Shown piece after piece: positions 16,713-30,088 of a stretch of DNA of 64,000 nucleotides. The stretch's first letter is position 1. The number at the start of each line of letters is the position of its first letter. Source of the stretch: Hydrogenophilus sp. (GTDB lineage: Bacteria; Pseudomonadota; Gammaproteobacteria; Burkholderiales; Thiobacillaceae); NCBI GenBank assembly GCA_020725265.1, contig DYFK01000003.1:1-64000 (forward strand). Direction: 5' to 3'. The position numbers and the translations under genes are program-made. The notes beneath the pieces are model-generated. The model was not told where the DNA came from. It did not search any database and saw only the letters and a program-made list of their open reading frames with translations.

Positions 16713-17192
16713 ATGACGACTACCCACAAGATCGAGGAGTACCTCAGGAAACACGACGTACCCTACGAAGTCCTCGACCATGCTCCCAGTTCGACCAGCC
16801 TGCGCGCCGCCCGGCTCGCCGGCGTGCGCGCGGACCGGCTGGTCAAGGCGGTTCTGCTGGCGGGCGACGATTGCCACATGGCCGCGCTGGTGCCGGCGGA
16901 CCGGGACGTGCGCCTGGGCCTGTTGCAACAAAGCCATGGCGAACATCTGCATCTGGCCGATGAAGCCGAGGTCCGCCATCTGTTCGCTGACTGCGACCCC
17001 GGCGCCATGCCCGGCCTGCCCGAGGTCTGGGGCATCGAGACGGTCTGGGACGACGATCTGCTCGCCCAGCCCGACCTGTACCTGGAGACGGGCGACCACC
17101 GGCATCTGATCCACGTCGCCACCCGGCATCTGCGCGATGCGCTCAAGGTGATGACGCATTGCCATTTCTGCGGTCCGAAACGTCCGCACTGA
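16713..17192 (+). CDS. YbaK/ProX-like aminoacyl-tRNA deacylase domain protein
   Basis: A 159-residue single-domain protein of the YbaK/aminoacyl-tRNA-editing family, which removes wrong amino acids from tRNA in trans. The fold signature is visible: a helical start (KIEEYLRKHDVPYEVLDH), the lysine of RLVKAVLL that is catalytic in YbaK-type enzymes, and the terminal strand. The C-terminus ends in a His/Cys-rich CHFCGPKRPH that is not part of the core. Substrate specificity cannot be told. GGAGG precedes the ATG. It is divergent from miaA. Confidence 0.82.
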   Translation: MTTTHKIEEYLRKHDVPYEVLDHAPSSTSLRAARLAGVRADRLVKAVLLAGDDCHMAALVPADRDVRLGLLQQSHGEHLHLADEAEVRHLFADCDPGAMPGLPEVWGIETVWDDDLLAQPDLYLETGDHRHLIHVATRHLRDALKVMTHCHFCGPKRPH

Positions 17193-17231
17193 GGACAGCA
17201 CCGAGGGCCGCGCCGAGCGGCGCGTCGAAGG

Positions 17232-18680
17232 CTACTGGGTGCCGCCGACGGTAAGGCCGTCGATGCGCAGGGTCGGCTGGCCGACGCCGACCGGCACGCT
17301 CTGGCCTTCCTTGCCGCAGGTGCCGACGCCGGGATCGAGCGCGAGATCGTTGCCGATCATCGACACCCGCGTCAGCACGTCCGGGCCGTTGCCGATCAGG
17401 GTGGCGCCCTTGACCGGGCGGGTGATCCGGCCGTTTTCGATCAGATAGGCCTCGGCGGCGGAGAACACGAACTTGCCGCTGGTGATGTCGACCTGACCTC
17501 CGCCGAAATTGACCGCGTACAGGCCGTTGTCCACCGAAGCAAGGATTTCCTCCGGAGTCTTGTCGCCGGCCAGCATGATGGTGTTGGTCATGCGCGGCAT
17601 CGGTAGATGGGCGAAGGATTCACGGCGGGCGTTACCGGTCGGCGCCATGCCCATCAGGCGCGCGTTCATGGCGTCCTGCATGTAGCCCCTGAGGATGCCG
17701 TCCTCGATCAGCACGGTGCGCTGGGTCGGCGTGCCCTCGTCGTCGACGTTGAGCGAGCCGCGCCGGTCCGGCAGGGTGCCGTCGTCGACCACGGTGACGC
17801 CGTCGGCGGCGACGCGCTGGCCGATGCGGCCGGAGAAGGCGGAGGAACCCTTGCGGTTGAAGTCGCCTTCCAGGCCGTGGCCGATCGCCTCATGCAGCAG
17901 GATGCCGGGCCAGCCGGCGCCGAGCACCACGGTCATGGCGCCGGCCGGAGCGGGATCGGCACGCAGGTTGACCAGGGCCTGATCGACCGCCAGGCGGGCG
18001 TATTCGCGCAAGCGGTCGTCATCGAACCAGGCATAGTCGAAACGGCCGCCACCGCCGGCGCTACCCTGCTCGCGACGGCCATCCTGTTCGACGATCACCT
18101 GTAGCGACACCCGGACCAGCGGCCGCACGTCGGCGGCGGCGCGGCCGTCCAGACGGGTCACGTAGATCACCTCGTATTCGCCGGCCAGGCTGGCCATGAC
18201 CTGGATGACGCGCGGATCGAGCTTGCGCGCGTAATCCTCCAAGCGGTGCAACAGGGCGACCTTGTCGGCCTCGGCCAACGAGGCGAGCGGGTCGATCGGC
18301 GCGTACAAGCCGCGCCCGACCACCTGGCCGGGCACGCGGATGCTGGCGGAACGGCCGGCGGAGGCGATCGCGCGCACGGTGCCAGCGGCCTCGCGGATGG
18401 CGGGCAGGCGGATGTCGTCGGAATAGGCGAAGGCGGTCTTGTCGCCAGCCACCGCGCGGACGCCGACGCCCTGGTCGATGTTGAAGCTGCCGGATTTGAC
18501 CTGGCCCTCCTCCAGGCTCCAGGCCTCGGAACGGGAATACTGGAAATACAGGTCGGCGTCGTCGACGCGATGCGCCGCGATCAGGCCGAAGATTTCATCG
18601 AGCCGGCCGACGTCGATATCGTTGGGGGCGAGCAGGATGGCCTCGGCGGCGGCGAAGTGGGGAGAGGTGGTCAGGGGCAT
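17232..18680 (-). CDS. tldD: Metalloprotease TldD
   Basis: TldD forms a zinc protease with TldE/PmbA; the pair trims leader peptides and CcdA-type antitoxins. The 482-residue product has the HExxxH zinc motif as HEAIGH near residue 261, followed by [14 protein letters not shown], and the C-terminal Cys-containing GTCGKEGQ. It is the last gene of the yhdP-nitrilase-tldD row, a common order in proteobacteria. The partner tldE/pmbA is not in the window. Confidence 0.94.
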   Translation of the reverse strand: MPLTTSPHFAAAEAILLAPNDIDVGRLDEIFGLIAAHRVDDADLYFQYSRSEAWSLEEGQVKSGSFNIDQGVGVRAVAGDKTAFAYSDDIRLPAIREAAGTVRAIASAGRSASIRVPGQVVGRGLYAPIDPLASLAEADKVALLHRLEDYARKLDPRVIQVMASLAGEYEVIYVTRLDGRAAADVRPLVRVSLQVIVEQDGRREQGSAGGGGRFDYAWFDDDRLREYARLAVDQALVNLRADPAPAGAMTVVLGAGWPGILLHEAIGHGLEGDFNRKGSSAFSGRIGQRVAADGVTVVDDGTLPDRRGSLNVDDEGTPTQRTVLIEDGILRGYMQDAMNARLMGMAPTGNARRESFAHLPMPRMTNTIMLAGDKTPEEILASVDNGLYAVNFGGGQVDITSGKFVFSAAEAYLIENGRITRPVKGATLIGNGPDVLTRVSMIGNDLALDPGVGTCGKEGQSVPVGVGQPTLRIDGLTVGGTQ

Positions 18681-18727
18681 GGGAGCGGAAACGGGTTGTG
18701 GACGGACGCTGACGCGCCGGGTGACGG

Positions 18728-19663
18728 TCAGGGTTTGGCTGGCGCGGCCTGGATCACATCAACCTGGACACCCTTGGCGCAATCGAGTTTCCGGTGCTTC
18801 AGGGCCGGCAGGCTCTGGCGCAGGCTGGCCTGGTAGGCGCGGTTGACCCCGGCGACGACCACGCCGGAGCCGCGCGGCAGGCGGTCGAGCACGTTGCCCC
18901 AGGGATCGACGATCATGCTGTCGCCGTGCGTTTCGCGGCCGGAAACGTGGTAGCCGCCTTGCGCCGGCGCGATCACGTAAGCCAGGTTCTCGATCGCGCG
19001 GGCGCGGATCAACGTCTCGAAATGCGCCTTGCCGGTGGTGGCGGTGAATGCCGCCGGCACCAGGATGATGTCGACGTCGCCCATCGCCCGGTACAGCTCG
19101 GGAAAGCGCAGGTCGTAGCACACCGACAGGCCGACGCGGCCGAACGGCGTGTCGACCACGACGACGCGATCGCCGGCCTCGATGGTGGTCTGTTCCTTGT
19201 AGTGCTCGTTGCCCAGATTGAGGCCGAACAGGTGGATCTTGTCGTAGCGCGCCACCAGCTTGCCCTTGTCGTCGTAGACCAGGCAGGCGTTGCGCACCTT
19301 CTTCGGGTTGTCGCACTCCAGCGGCACCGAGCCGCCAACCAGCCAGATGCCATGCTTCCTGGCCTGCGCGGCCAGGAATTTCTGGATCGGCCCCTTGCCC
19401 TGCGGCTCGCGCGCGGCGACCTTGTCGGTGTCCTTCATGCCCATGATGGCGAAGAACTCGGGCAGCGCCACCAGCTTGGCGCCGGCGGCCACGGCCATGC
19501 CGATCAGGCGTTGCGCCTCGGCCAGGTTGGCGTCGACGTTGGGGCCTGAAGCCATCTGCACGGCGGCGACACGGACGACGCCACCGGCCTCGGGCGCGGC
19601 CTTGGGCACGGCCCGGGTCTTGGTCTTGGCGAAGCTGGAGGGTTTTGCGCGGGTCACGGTCAC
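18728..19663 (-). CDS. Nitrilase-superfamily amidohydrolase (Nit1-like)
   Basis: A 311-residue C-N hydrolase with the Glu-Lys-Cys triad: Glu69 in LPEFF, Lys in RYDKIHLF and Cys in [10 protein letters not shown]. The sequence resembles Nit1-type enzymes that hydrolyse deaminated glutathione, a metabolite-repair role; this is likely but not certain. A GTG start at 19663 is chosen because GGGAG lies upstream. It gives a 28-residue basic, low-complexity extension before the usual start of the family ([11 protein letters not shown]). It is placed between yhdP and tldD, a conserved arrangement. Confidence 0.88.
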   Translation of the reverse strand: MTVTRAKPSSFAKTKTRAVPKAAPEAGGVVRVAAVQMASGPNVDANLAEAQRLIGMAVAAGAKLVALPEFFAIMGMKDTDKVAAREPQGKGPIQKFLAAQARKHGIWLVGGSVPLECDNPKKVRNACLVYDDKGKLVARYDKIHLFGLNLGNEHYKEQTTIEAGDRVVVVDTPFGRVGLSVCYDLRFPELYRAMGDVDIILVPAAFTATTGKAHFETLIRARAIENLAYVIAPAQGGYHVSGRETHGDSMIVDPWGNVLDRLPRGSGVVVAGVNRAYQASLRQSLPALKHRKLDCAKGVQVDVIQAAPAKP

Positions 19664-19684
19664 GCTGCGCTCCCGGGGGAGGTT

Positions 19685-19703
19685 GTAACCTGACCGAGGT
19701 TAC
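19685..19703 (-). promoter_or_regulatory. Inverted repeat upstream of the nitrilase gene
   Basis: GTAACCT-GACCG-AGGTTAC has perfect seven-base arms and a five-base spacer. It sits 22 bases before the GTG start, in the 90-base gap after yhdP. It could be an operator or a short leader hairpin; no T-run follows. Confidence 0.3.
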
Positions 19704-19753
19704 ACAAGGATTTCTCGAAACCGCAACCGGATTCGGGCGCGCGGCGCCCGCGC

Positions 19754-22700
19754 TCAGTCGGCCGGCTCGTCCTTGCGATCGGCGCGCGCGCGCGGCACCT
19801 TGGCCACCACCGGTTCCGCCCAGGTCCCGGTAACCTGGTATTCGAAGGCGACCACCTGGCCGATCGGATCCTTCAGCACCTTGCCGGCGATCAGCGTGCC
19901 CAGGCCGACCGCCGGACCGCCGAGCAGCGCGCCCGCCACCGCCATGGATTCCTCCATGCGCGGCTGGATGGCGACGCGCAGGTCCTGGGTCTCGCGGGAA
20001 AGGTCGGTGGAGCCGCTCATCGTCACCCTGGCGGCGGGACCGTTCATGCCCAATTGCTGGAGATGGGCAATGCCGCGCTCCAGGCGGGCCTTGCCGGCGA
20101 TCTCGTCGAAAGCGAAGCCTTCCGAGAAGACATCGCGGAAATCCAGGGCGATGCGTCGGGGCAGGGCTTGCAGGCTGAGAATGCCGAGCAGACGGCCAGC
20201 GCCGGGCTCGACCTTGAGGAACTGCCCCTGCTTGACGCCGATTTCGAGATTGCCGTCGAGCCGGGCCAGCTCGAACGCCTCAAGCCCACCCGGCCAGCCG
20301 AGCGTACCGGTGAAGCGGGCAACGCCGCCCTTGATCCGGCCGGGATGACCGAGCCGCGCCAGCAGCTTGCCGAAGTTGCCGGAATCCAGGCTCAGGTCGA
20401 GCCGGGTCGGTCGACGCGCGTCGCCAAGCACACCCTTGCCTTCCAGGCGGCCGTCGGGATTCTTCAGGTTGAGGTTGTCCAGGCGCAAACCGCTGGCGTC
20501 ACGCGACAGGCGGGCGCGCAGTTCGCCGAACTCGATGCCGTCCCACGCGAAGCTGGCCGCGTTCAGCTCCATGCCGGCCAGGGTCGACGGCGATTTCGGC
20601 TCCGGCGGCGCGTCAGCCTCGGGTTCCGGCAACGCCAGGCGCTTGAAATTGGCGAAGGCGCGGATGCCATCGTCCTGGGGCACGGTCTTGATCTCGCCAC
20701 TGATGTCCCTGCTGGCCAGACTGACAGTCCAGCCGTTTCCCGACGGGCGCGCCTGCGCGCGGATGTCGCGCAAGCGCCGCCGGTAAAGGCGGGCCTCGTC
20801 GAGCGTGACGGCGATCTCGCGCATCGGCAACGGCTTCGGACCGCCGTCGATGCCGGCGGGCGCGTCGCCGAACGACTGGCGCCAGGCATCGAGATCGACG
20901 AGCGGCAAATGGCCGTCGACCCACAGGCCGGATTCGGCCGGTGCCTCCGCTTCTCCCGCCCCCAGACGCAGGCGGGCCCTGGCCTCGCCACGCCGGGGCA
21001 TGGCCACGCGCAGGCTGGCGAGGTCGCCGTAACGCGCCTGAATCTGATCGGCAGCCGATTCCACGCGGGCGTCGCCGGGCTGGCGGGCGATGGACAACGC
21101 CACCGCCTGCTCGGCGCGTTTGCCGAACGGCGCCGGCAGATCGATGGCGAGGCCGCGCAGGTCGGACGCCACGCTCAGTTCGGCACGGCCATCGGCATTC
21201 ATGCCGACATCGGCGCGCCAGCCAGTGGCGCCATGCAGGCGGCCGGCGATCGCGGCCGGCAGATGCTCGCTCAACGCCGCCGCGTCCAGGCGGCCGGTCA
21301 TGCGCGCGCGCACCTGGCCGCCGGGCTGGCTGTCGATATCCAGATTGGCCGGCTGGCCGAACAGGTTGGCGCGGATCGCGCGCGCGGTCAGGCTCTTCTC
21401 GGTGAAACCGAGCACGCCGCCCACCTGTTCCAGCACCGGCAGTTCGCCGCCCAGATCGAGCCGGTTGTTCTGGAACGCGTAGTTGCCCTGCACGGTGCTG
21501 GCGTCGATGTTCCGCACCGGCAGCGCCAGCTTGATGGTCAGCTCACCGCGACCGTCGGCGACGAACGGCTCGGTGAAGCGGCTGGTATGCGCGTTCACCG
21601 GCGAGCGGCGGATGAACTCCAGGAAGGCGCGAGTCTCGCCGCTGGCGCGGCCATCGATGAACACGGTCTCATCGTCGCTGTAATGCAGGTCGGGAATGAC
21701 CGCGCGGACCGGGCCGATGGGCACGTCCAGGATGCGGCCGGCGTGGGCATCCAGCCTCATCGCCAAGCCCTCGAACACCAGGCTGCCGCGCACGCCGTCG
21801 ATGCGCGGCCAGCCGGGCGCGTAGTCGAGCACGCCATCGATCATGTTGACCGCGACCTTGAACTGGCCGCCGCCCTGGTCGAACGGGAAGCGGTCGAGCG
21901 GCCCCTTGAGCGTCAGCCGGACATCGTCGGAATGACCGCCCTGCAAGCCACGTCGCAGCCAGACATAGGCATCCTCGGCGACCGCGCGCGGCAGGTAGCG
22001 ATATACCGCGCTGGCCTCGCCACGGGTCAGATGGGCGCTGACATCGACCACCGGGGCGCCGACTGGCGGCAGATCGATGCGCCCGGTCGCGCTGCCGTCC
22101 AGATCGGTGTTGGCGACCCGCGCCACTTCGAAATCGACGCGGGTACCCTGCTTGCCGGTCCGCCATTCGGCCTTGGCGTCGAGCTGGCCAATCGGCAGTT
22201 CATGGCGGAACACGCGCGGCCATTGCAACAACGCCTCGCGCCCCTCCAGTTCCGCCTCGCCGGCATCCTGGTCGGCGCGCACGCGCAGGCTCATGCCGGC
22301 ATACCCGGGCAGGTCACCGTAGGGCTGGACGCCGGCCGCGCGCATGCGCAGCTTGATGCCGTAATCCTTGGCGCTGGCCCAGTGACCTTCGCCGAACTCG
22401 ATCAGGCCTTGTGGATTGAGCGCCTGGACCAGATCGTGTCCGCGCGCCGGCAACGGCACCGCGCCTGCCAGCGCGGTCAGCGCCTCCAGGCGCAGATTGC
22501 GCACGCTGGCGCCGATCCTGCGAAAGCCACCCTGGCCGTCCGGAGTCAGGTCGACGCGCACCGCCGCCGGTTCCGACGTCGCCGCGTCCGGCGCCTGGAA
22601 GCGCAACCGGTCGATGAAGAAGGTATGGACCTCGCGCTCGCGCGACCAGCCGACCCGCGCGCCCAAGCTGTCGAAAGCCATGTCCGGCAGTTCCGGATGC

Positions 22701-23581
22701 AGATTGACGGCGACGTCGGCGAGCCGGGCATCACCGACCAGACCACGCGCCTCGCCGTCGGCCAGGGTCAGCCAGAAGCGCAGATCGCCGACACCGGCGC
22801 GTACCGCCTGTTGCGCCCACGGCACCCAGCGTCCCCAAGTGTCGAAACGTGCATCGTCGACGCGCGCGTACAACTCCCCCGACCAGTCGGTCAGCCGATG
22901 CGCGCTGTCACCCTTGAGATCGCCGCGCACCTCGACCCCGCGGGCGGCGGCGTCGGGCAGGGCGACACCTCCGAAGCGGTGCCGGCCGAAACGGTTCTCC
23001 AGCAACAGGCGGACTCGTTCAAAACGCAGTGGCGGGGCCTCCAGCAGATCGTCGCGCCAGACCACGGCGGCATCGCGGACGACGATGCGCGGCTGTTTGA
23101 GCAACCAGTCCGGGAATGGGCTGGGCGCGGACGGAACATTGACCGGGATGCCGGCGACGAAGAGGACGCCACGGGTATCGCGGCGCAGGTCCAGGCTGGG
23201 CCGATCCAGGGTCAGTCTGGCCAGATGCGCGTCCAGCAAGGGCAGCGACAGCCACGACAGCACCGCCTCGACGCGCGGCAGGGTCAGTCCCGCCTGCCTG
23301 GATTCGCCGGTGGCCGCTTCCGGGGCCAGCACGCGCACGTCGAACAGTGTCAGCCGAGGATTGACGCCATGCCAGTCGGCGCTCAGGCGGCCGATCCGCA
23401 CCGGCTGGCCCACCGCCTCCGCGGCCGCCCGTTCCAGCGCCGGGCCGAAATCGTCGATGCGTGGCATCACCCAGAACTTGAAGAGCAGCGCCGCCAAACT
23501 GACGACGATGAACATCCCCGCCACCAGATAGACAGCGTAGTGATAGAAGCGGCGGGAGAAACGGATCAGATGGGCGCGCAT
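19754..23581 (-). CDS. yhdP: AsmA-like envelope protein YhdP
   Basis: A 1275-residue AsmA/DUF3971-family protein. Members span the periplasm as long beta-rich bridges and take part in phospholipid transport to the outer membrane. One N-terminal membrane segment (about residues 14-35) follows a basic start (MRAHLIRFSRRFYHY). The rest is a long repetitive beta-strand domain, ending with the AsmA-C-like block containing ARVTMSGSTDLSRETQDLRV. Length matches the family (about 1270). The upstream neighbour is a HIT-like protein, and the downstream neighbours are the nitrilase and tldD. No clear Shine-Dalgarno sequence is seen. Confidence 0.92.
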   Translation of the reverse strand: MRAHLIRFSRRFYHYAVYLVAGMFIVVSLAALLFKFWVMPRIDDFGPALERAAAEAVGQPVRIGRLSADWHGVNPRLTLFDVRVLAPEAATGESRQAGLTLPRVEAVLSWLSLPLLDAHLARLTLDRPSLDLRRDTRGVLFVAGIPVNVPSAPSPFPDWLLKQPRIVVRDAAVVWRDDLLEAPPLRFERVRLLLENRFGRHRFGGVALPDAAARGVEVRGDLKGDSAHRLTDWSGELYARVDDARFDTWGRWVPWAQQAVRAGVGDLRFWLTLADGEARGLVGDARLADVAVNLHPELPDMAFDSLGARVGWSREREVHTFFIDRLRFQAPDAATSEPAAVRVDLTPDGQGGFRRIGASVRNLRLEALTALAGAVPLPARGHDLVQALNPQGLIEFGEGHWASAKDYGIKLRMRAAGVQPYGDLPGYAGMSLRVRADQDAGEAELEGREALLQWPRVFRHELPIGQLDAKAEWRTGKQGTRVDFEVARVANTDLDGSATGRIDLPPVGAPVVDVSAHLTRGEASAVYRYLPRAVAEDAYVWLRRGLQGGHSDDVRLTLKGPLDRFPFDQGGGQFKVAVNMIDGVLDYAPGWPRIDGVRGSLVFEGLAMRLDAHAGRILDVPIGPVRAVIPDLHYSDDETVFIDGRASGETRAFLEFIRRSPVNAHTSRFTEPFVADGRGELTIKLALPVRNIDASTVQGNYAFQNNRLDLGGELPVLEQVGGVLGFTEKSLTARAIRANLFGQPANLDIDSQPGGQVRARMTGRLDAAALSEHLPAAIAGRLHGATGWRADVGMNADGRAELSVASDLRGLAIDLPAPFGKRAEQAVALSIARQPGDARVESAADQIQARYGDLASLRVAMPRRGEARARLRLGAGEAEAPAESGLWVDGHLPLVDLDAWRQSFGDAPAGIDGGPKPLPMREIAVTLDEARLYRRRLRDIRAQARPSGNGWTVSLASRDISGEIKTVPQDDGIRAFANFKRLALPEPEADAPPEPKSPSTLAGMELNAASFAWDGIEFGELRARLSRDASGLRLDNLNLKNPDGRLEGKGVLGDARRPTRLDLSLDSGNFGKLLARLGHPGRIKGGVARFTGTLGWPGGLEAFELARLDGNLEIGVKQGQFLKVEPGAGRLLGILSLQALPRRIALDFRDVFSEGFAFDEIAGKARLERGIAHLQQLGMNGPAARVTMSGSTDLSRETQDLRVAIQPRMEESMAVAGALLGGPAVGLGTLIAGKVLKDPIGQVVAFEYQVTGTWAEPVVAKVPRARADRKDEPAD

Positions 23582-23659
23582 GGAAGGTCAACAATGCCAC
23601 GCCGGGCGACGTGAATAAAGCGGCGACAGGGCGGGCGGCGGCACCCGGTGCCTGAAGCG

Positions 23660-24676
23660 TCAGACCCGATGTCTGGCCAGCGCCGCGCGGATTCGTTCCG
23701 CGTCGAGCGCTTCGAACTCCTCGCGCCGGTACACCGTGAACACGCCGGCGGTCTCGCTCCAGGCGAAGCCCGCGCTCCAGGCTGGCGGCGCCACCTCGCC
23801 CTGGCGGGCGCGGGCGATCACGGTCAGGCCGCCGGCGCCGTAAAGCAGGTTGTAGGGCTGGCCAAGCTGGTGCAGTTCGTCCAGATGAAACCAGGCCGTC
23901 TCCAGGTCGTCGTGCCGGACCGGCGTAAGCGGATGGTCGATGCCGGCGTCGACCGGCAACGGCCGCGCGCGGACGAAGGTCTGGAAATGCAGGTGGTTGA
24001 CCGAGGCATAGGCGCCGTAACTGTTGTAAGCCAACCCGAAGCCGGGCAGCGCGGCGCCGGCCGTGGCCGCCACTTCCCAGGCCCAGCCGTGCAGTTCCGG
24101 CGTCAGCCATTGCGGCAGATGGCGTTCCGGTTCCGGCACCAGCAGGCCATGCAGCGGCGCGAACGGAAACTTGTTGTAGAGCAGGCGCGCGTCCCTGTCG
24201 GCCAGCCGTCCCCGCCACAGCAGCTCGCGCTCCAGGAAGGGCTTGTCGAAATGGAATCCGGCCTCGTCGAACGGCCGCCGCAGGCCCTCGACGCGGGCAT
24301 GGCTGACGCGCGGCGGCCGTAACGCGCGTATCGGATTGAACTGGACTTCCCAATCGCCGACCTGGCGGGTTTCGGCCAGTCCGATGCGATCGAAGCCGAT
24401 CGCCATCAGCTTGAGGAACACCATCAGATCGTCATCCGGCTCGTCCAGGCCGCGCCCGGCGCGCAGCGCGGCGACCACCCCATGCTGGTGGCGGGCGTGG
24501 CGACCGGCCAGCGCCGCGCCGAGCCGGCGCCAGAGGTCGGCATCCTGGGTGGCGTTGGCGAGGGCCAGGATATGGACGCCAAGCCCGTCATGGCGGGCGA
24601 GCATATTTTCCAGGCCATCGGCGAAGCGGCATTCGAAATCGGCGGGTGTGGTGAAGAGCTGGTCGGTCATGGGCAT
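23660..24676 (-). CDS. HIT-superfamily nucleotide phosphorylase-like protein (HxHxQ)
   Basis: A 338-residue protein with the HxHxQ catalytic motif (NHLHFQ, near residues 225-231) of the GalT/Ap4A phosphorylase/GDP-hexose phosphorylase branch of the histidine-triad superfamily. This branch transfers nucleotidyl groups to phosphate or sugar phosphate through a covalent histidine intermediate. Supporting stretches are VQFNPIRALRPPR, an N-K-F-P-F-A-P-L-H-like region (FHFDKPF, then YNKFPFAPLHGLL) and NSYGAYASVNHLHFQ. The substrate is not identifiable. Another in-frame Met at the third codon could be the start. It lies 15 bases downstream of the phosphatase-ADP-ribosylglycohydrolase fusion, so the two are probably co-expressed. 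Confidence 0.72.
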   Translation of the reverse strand: MPMTDQLFTTPADFECRFADGLENMLARHDGLGVHILALANATQDADLWRRLGAALAGRHARHQHGVVAALRAGRGLDEPDDDLMVFLKLMAIGFDRIGLAETRQVGDWEVQFNPIRALRPPRVSHARVEGLRRPFDEAGFHFDKPFLERELLWRGRLADRDARLLYNKFPFAPLHGLLVPEPERHLPQWLTPELHGWAWEVAATAGAALPGFGLAYNSYGAYASVNHLHFQTFVRARPLPVDAGIDHPLTPVRHDDLETAWFHLDELHQLGQPYNLLYGAGGLTVIARARQGEVAPPAWSAGFAWSETAGVFTVYRREEFEALDAERIRAALARHRV

Positions 24677-24691
24677 CGCGGAGCGGAAAAA

Positions 24692-26227
24692 TCAGCGTTT
24701 CAGGGCGGCCAGCCAGATCGGCAGACTCCAGTCGGCCAGATCGCACAACGCGTCGAACACGTCGAGCCGGCGTATCCAGCCGTGCGGCAGCGCCGCCAGG
24801 CCGTGCTCGCCGGCGAACAGCTGGCCGGTCAGCGCGCAGGGCGTGGCGGCGGCCTCGTCATGGCCGGCGGCGGTCGCCAGAACCATGCGGAAATCGCGAC
24901 CACGGCTGGCGGCGTGGACGGCGATGGCGAGCGTCTCCGCGCCGGTGCCGCCGGCTCCGGGCGACTTCGGCGCCGGCGACCGCGCCAACATGCTCTCGCG
25001 CAGGGCGGTGTCGAGCACGGTCACGGTCGATTCGTGGCCCGCCCAGGCACGCGCCAGCCCGATACCACGCAGCCACGCCTCCCGCGCCGGAACGCCACGC
25101 AGGATTTCGCCGAGCGCGGCGGCGCACAGACCGGCCGGCAGATAGCCATCGGGATGACCGTGGGTCAGCGCGGCGATGCGCGCGGCCAGCCGGAACGCGG
25201 CTTCCGGCGCGAGGCCGGGTAGCAGCGCTGGCGGCGCCGCGCGCGCCAGCCCGCCCGGGCCGCTTTCGTGGTTGACCGGTCGCTCCGGACTGCCGCGCCC
25301 CCCTTCCGCCAGCGCGGCCAGACTGACCCGGTCGGGCGCGCGCTCGACGTGCAAGGCGGCGTGTTTCATCAGGCGGCTGGCATGGCCGCCACCGGCGCCC
25401 GGCCGGTTCTGACATTCCAGCCAGTCGAAACAGGACAGCCGCGCCTGCCGGACCAGGGCGGTCTCGTCGGTTTCGCCCTCGCGCCAGGCCCGGGCCAGGC
25501 CTTCCTGCACGAACAGGGTCATCTGGGTGTCGTCGGACACCGTCAAGCGGCCTCGTCGCGACATGGGCGGACGCTCTCCCGCCGCCCAGCGCTCGTCGGC
25601 ACCGGCATGGCCATAGGCGTCGCCGAGCGCGCCACCGAGCAGGCAGGCCAGCCGGGCGGCGACAGCGACGTCGCGAGCGGCGGAAACCGGACGCACCGAT
25701 CGGACGTGGCGCATCTGTTCGCGGGTCTGGATGGCCCCGCGCCGGACCGCGCGCACTCGGGCGACGGCGCTATCGGCCGGTTCGCCGAGCTCGATCAGCA
25801 AGCGCGCCGCGATCACTCCGGCGCGGCCCAAGCCGGCCCGGCAGTGGACCACCACCCGGCCGCCGCGCCGCAGCAACCCGCGCAACCGGGTGCCGGCATA
25901 CAGCCAACGGCGTTCGAAACGGCGATCGGGCGCGGTCATGTCGGCAATGGGCAAGTGATGCCATTCCAGTCCCACTGTCTCGACCTGCTCCCCCAGATCG
26001 ATGACGCCCAGCTGCTCGAATTCCGCCGGCTCCAGCAGGGTGACCAGCGCGTGCGCGCCCCAGGCGCGGATCGCGGCCAGATCCAGGCCCAGATCGCGCG
26101 ACCAGGCGCCGTTGTGGGCATGCGGATCGCATTTGCCGGGGCAGAAGGTGATGCCGATGGCGCCGCCGCCCTCGGCCAGGGTCAGCGTCGCGATGCGCAA
26201 CGGATCAGTGAGGCTGGTGCGGATCAC
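24692..26227 (-). CDS. Fusion of dual-specificity phosphatase and ADP-ribosylglycohydrolase-like domains
   Basis: Two domains are joined in 511 residues. Residues 1-175 form a CDKN3/dual-specificity phosphatase-like domain with the catalytic P-loop HCRAGLGR (Cys129, Arg135) and a possible general acid in PIADMTAPD. Residues 190-511 form an ADP-ribosyl-acceptor hydrolase domain: LGGALGDAYG (198-206), SDDTQM (231-236) and a HGHP motif. The usual second metal motif DxDT reads DEAA here (Asp457-Ala460), so one metal ligand is lost and hydrolase activity may be changed or absent. The start is GTG, with GGAG about ten bases upstream. It follows metH by 21 bases. The link to ADP-ribosylation or to phosphate removal is inference from the domains. 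Confidence 0.8.
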   Translation of the reverse strand: MIRTSLTDPLRIATLTLAEGGGAIGITFCPGKCDPHAHNGAWSRDLGLDLAAIRAWGAHALVTLLEPAEFEQLGVIDLGEQVETVGLEWHHLPIADMTAPDRRFERRWLYAGTRLRGLLRRGGRVVVHCRAGLGRAGVIAARLLIELGEPADSAVARVRAVRRGAIQTREQMRHVRSVRPVSAARDVAVAARLACLLGGALGDAYGHAGADERWAAGERPPMSRRGRLTVSDDTQMTLFVQEGLARAWREGETDETALVRQARLSCFDWLECQNRPGAGGGHASRLMKHAALHVERAPDRVSLAALAEGGRGSPERPVNHESGPGGLARAAPPALLPGLAPEAAFRLAARIAALTHGHPDGYLPAGLCAAALGEILRGVPAREAWLRGIGLARAWAGHESTVTVLDTALRESMLARSPAPKSPGAGGTGAETLAIAVHAASRGRDFRMVLATAAGHDEAAATPCALTGQLFAGEHGLAALPHGWIRRLDVFDALCDLADWSLPIWLAALKR

Positions 26228-26248
26228 CCGGCCGGGTCTCCGTGGCGC

Positions 26249-29920
<3,672 letters not shown>

Positions 29921-29952
29921 GGGTGGCGGGCGCGGCGGCGAAAGAACCGCGC

Positions 29953-29961
29953 AGTTTACCA
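29953..29961 (-). promoter_or_regulatory. Extended -10 candidate for metH
   Basis: On the minus strand TGGTAAACT combines a TGn extension with TAAACT, about 32 bases before the metH ATG. No good -35 is seen, as is common for extended -10 promoters. It lies in the 168-base divergent region shared with miaB. I find no B12 or SAM riboswitch there. Confidence 0.35.
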
Positions 29962-30088
29962 TCGACCGGACGTCCGCCAGATCACACGAAGCCGGTGGAA
30001 TCCCATAAAATCCGCGACTTGCGTCACCACCCCGGCCACGTTCCAGACATCTTGGCCCCGCCCCACCCCGTCCGGAATCCCCACCCGC

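Noticed and set aside
20054-23614. 1186-codon open frame on the plus strand over yhdP
   Set aside because: Composition (Gln, Arg, Ala, Gly) and lack of any domain show it is the complement of yhdP codon usage; yhdP itself has the right length and motifs.
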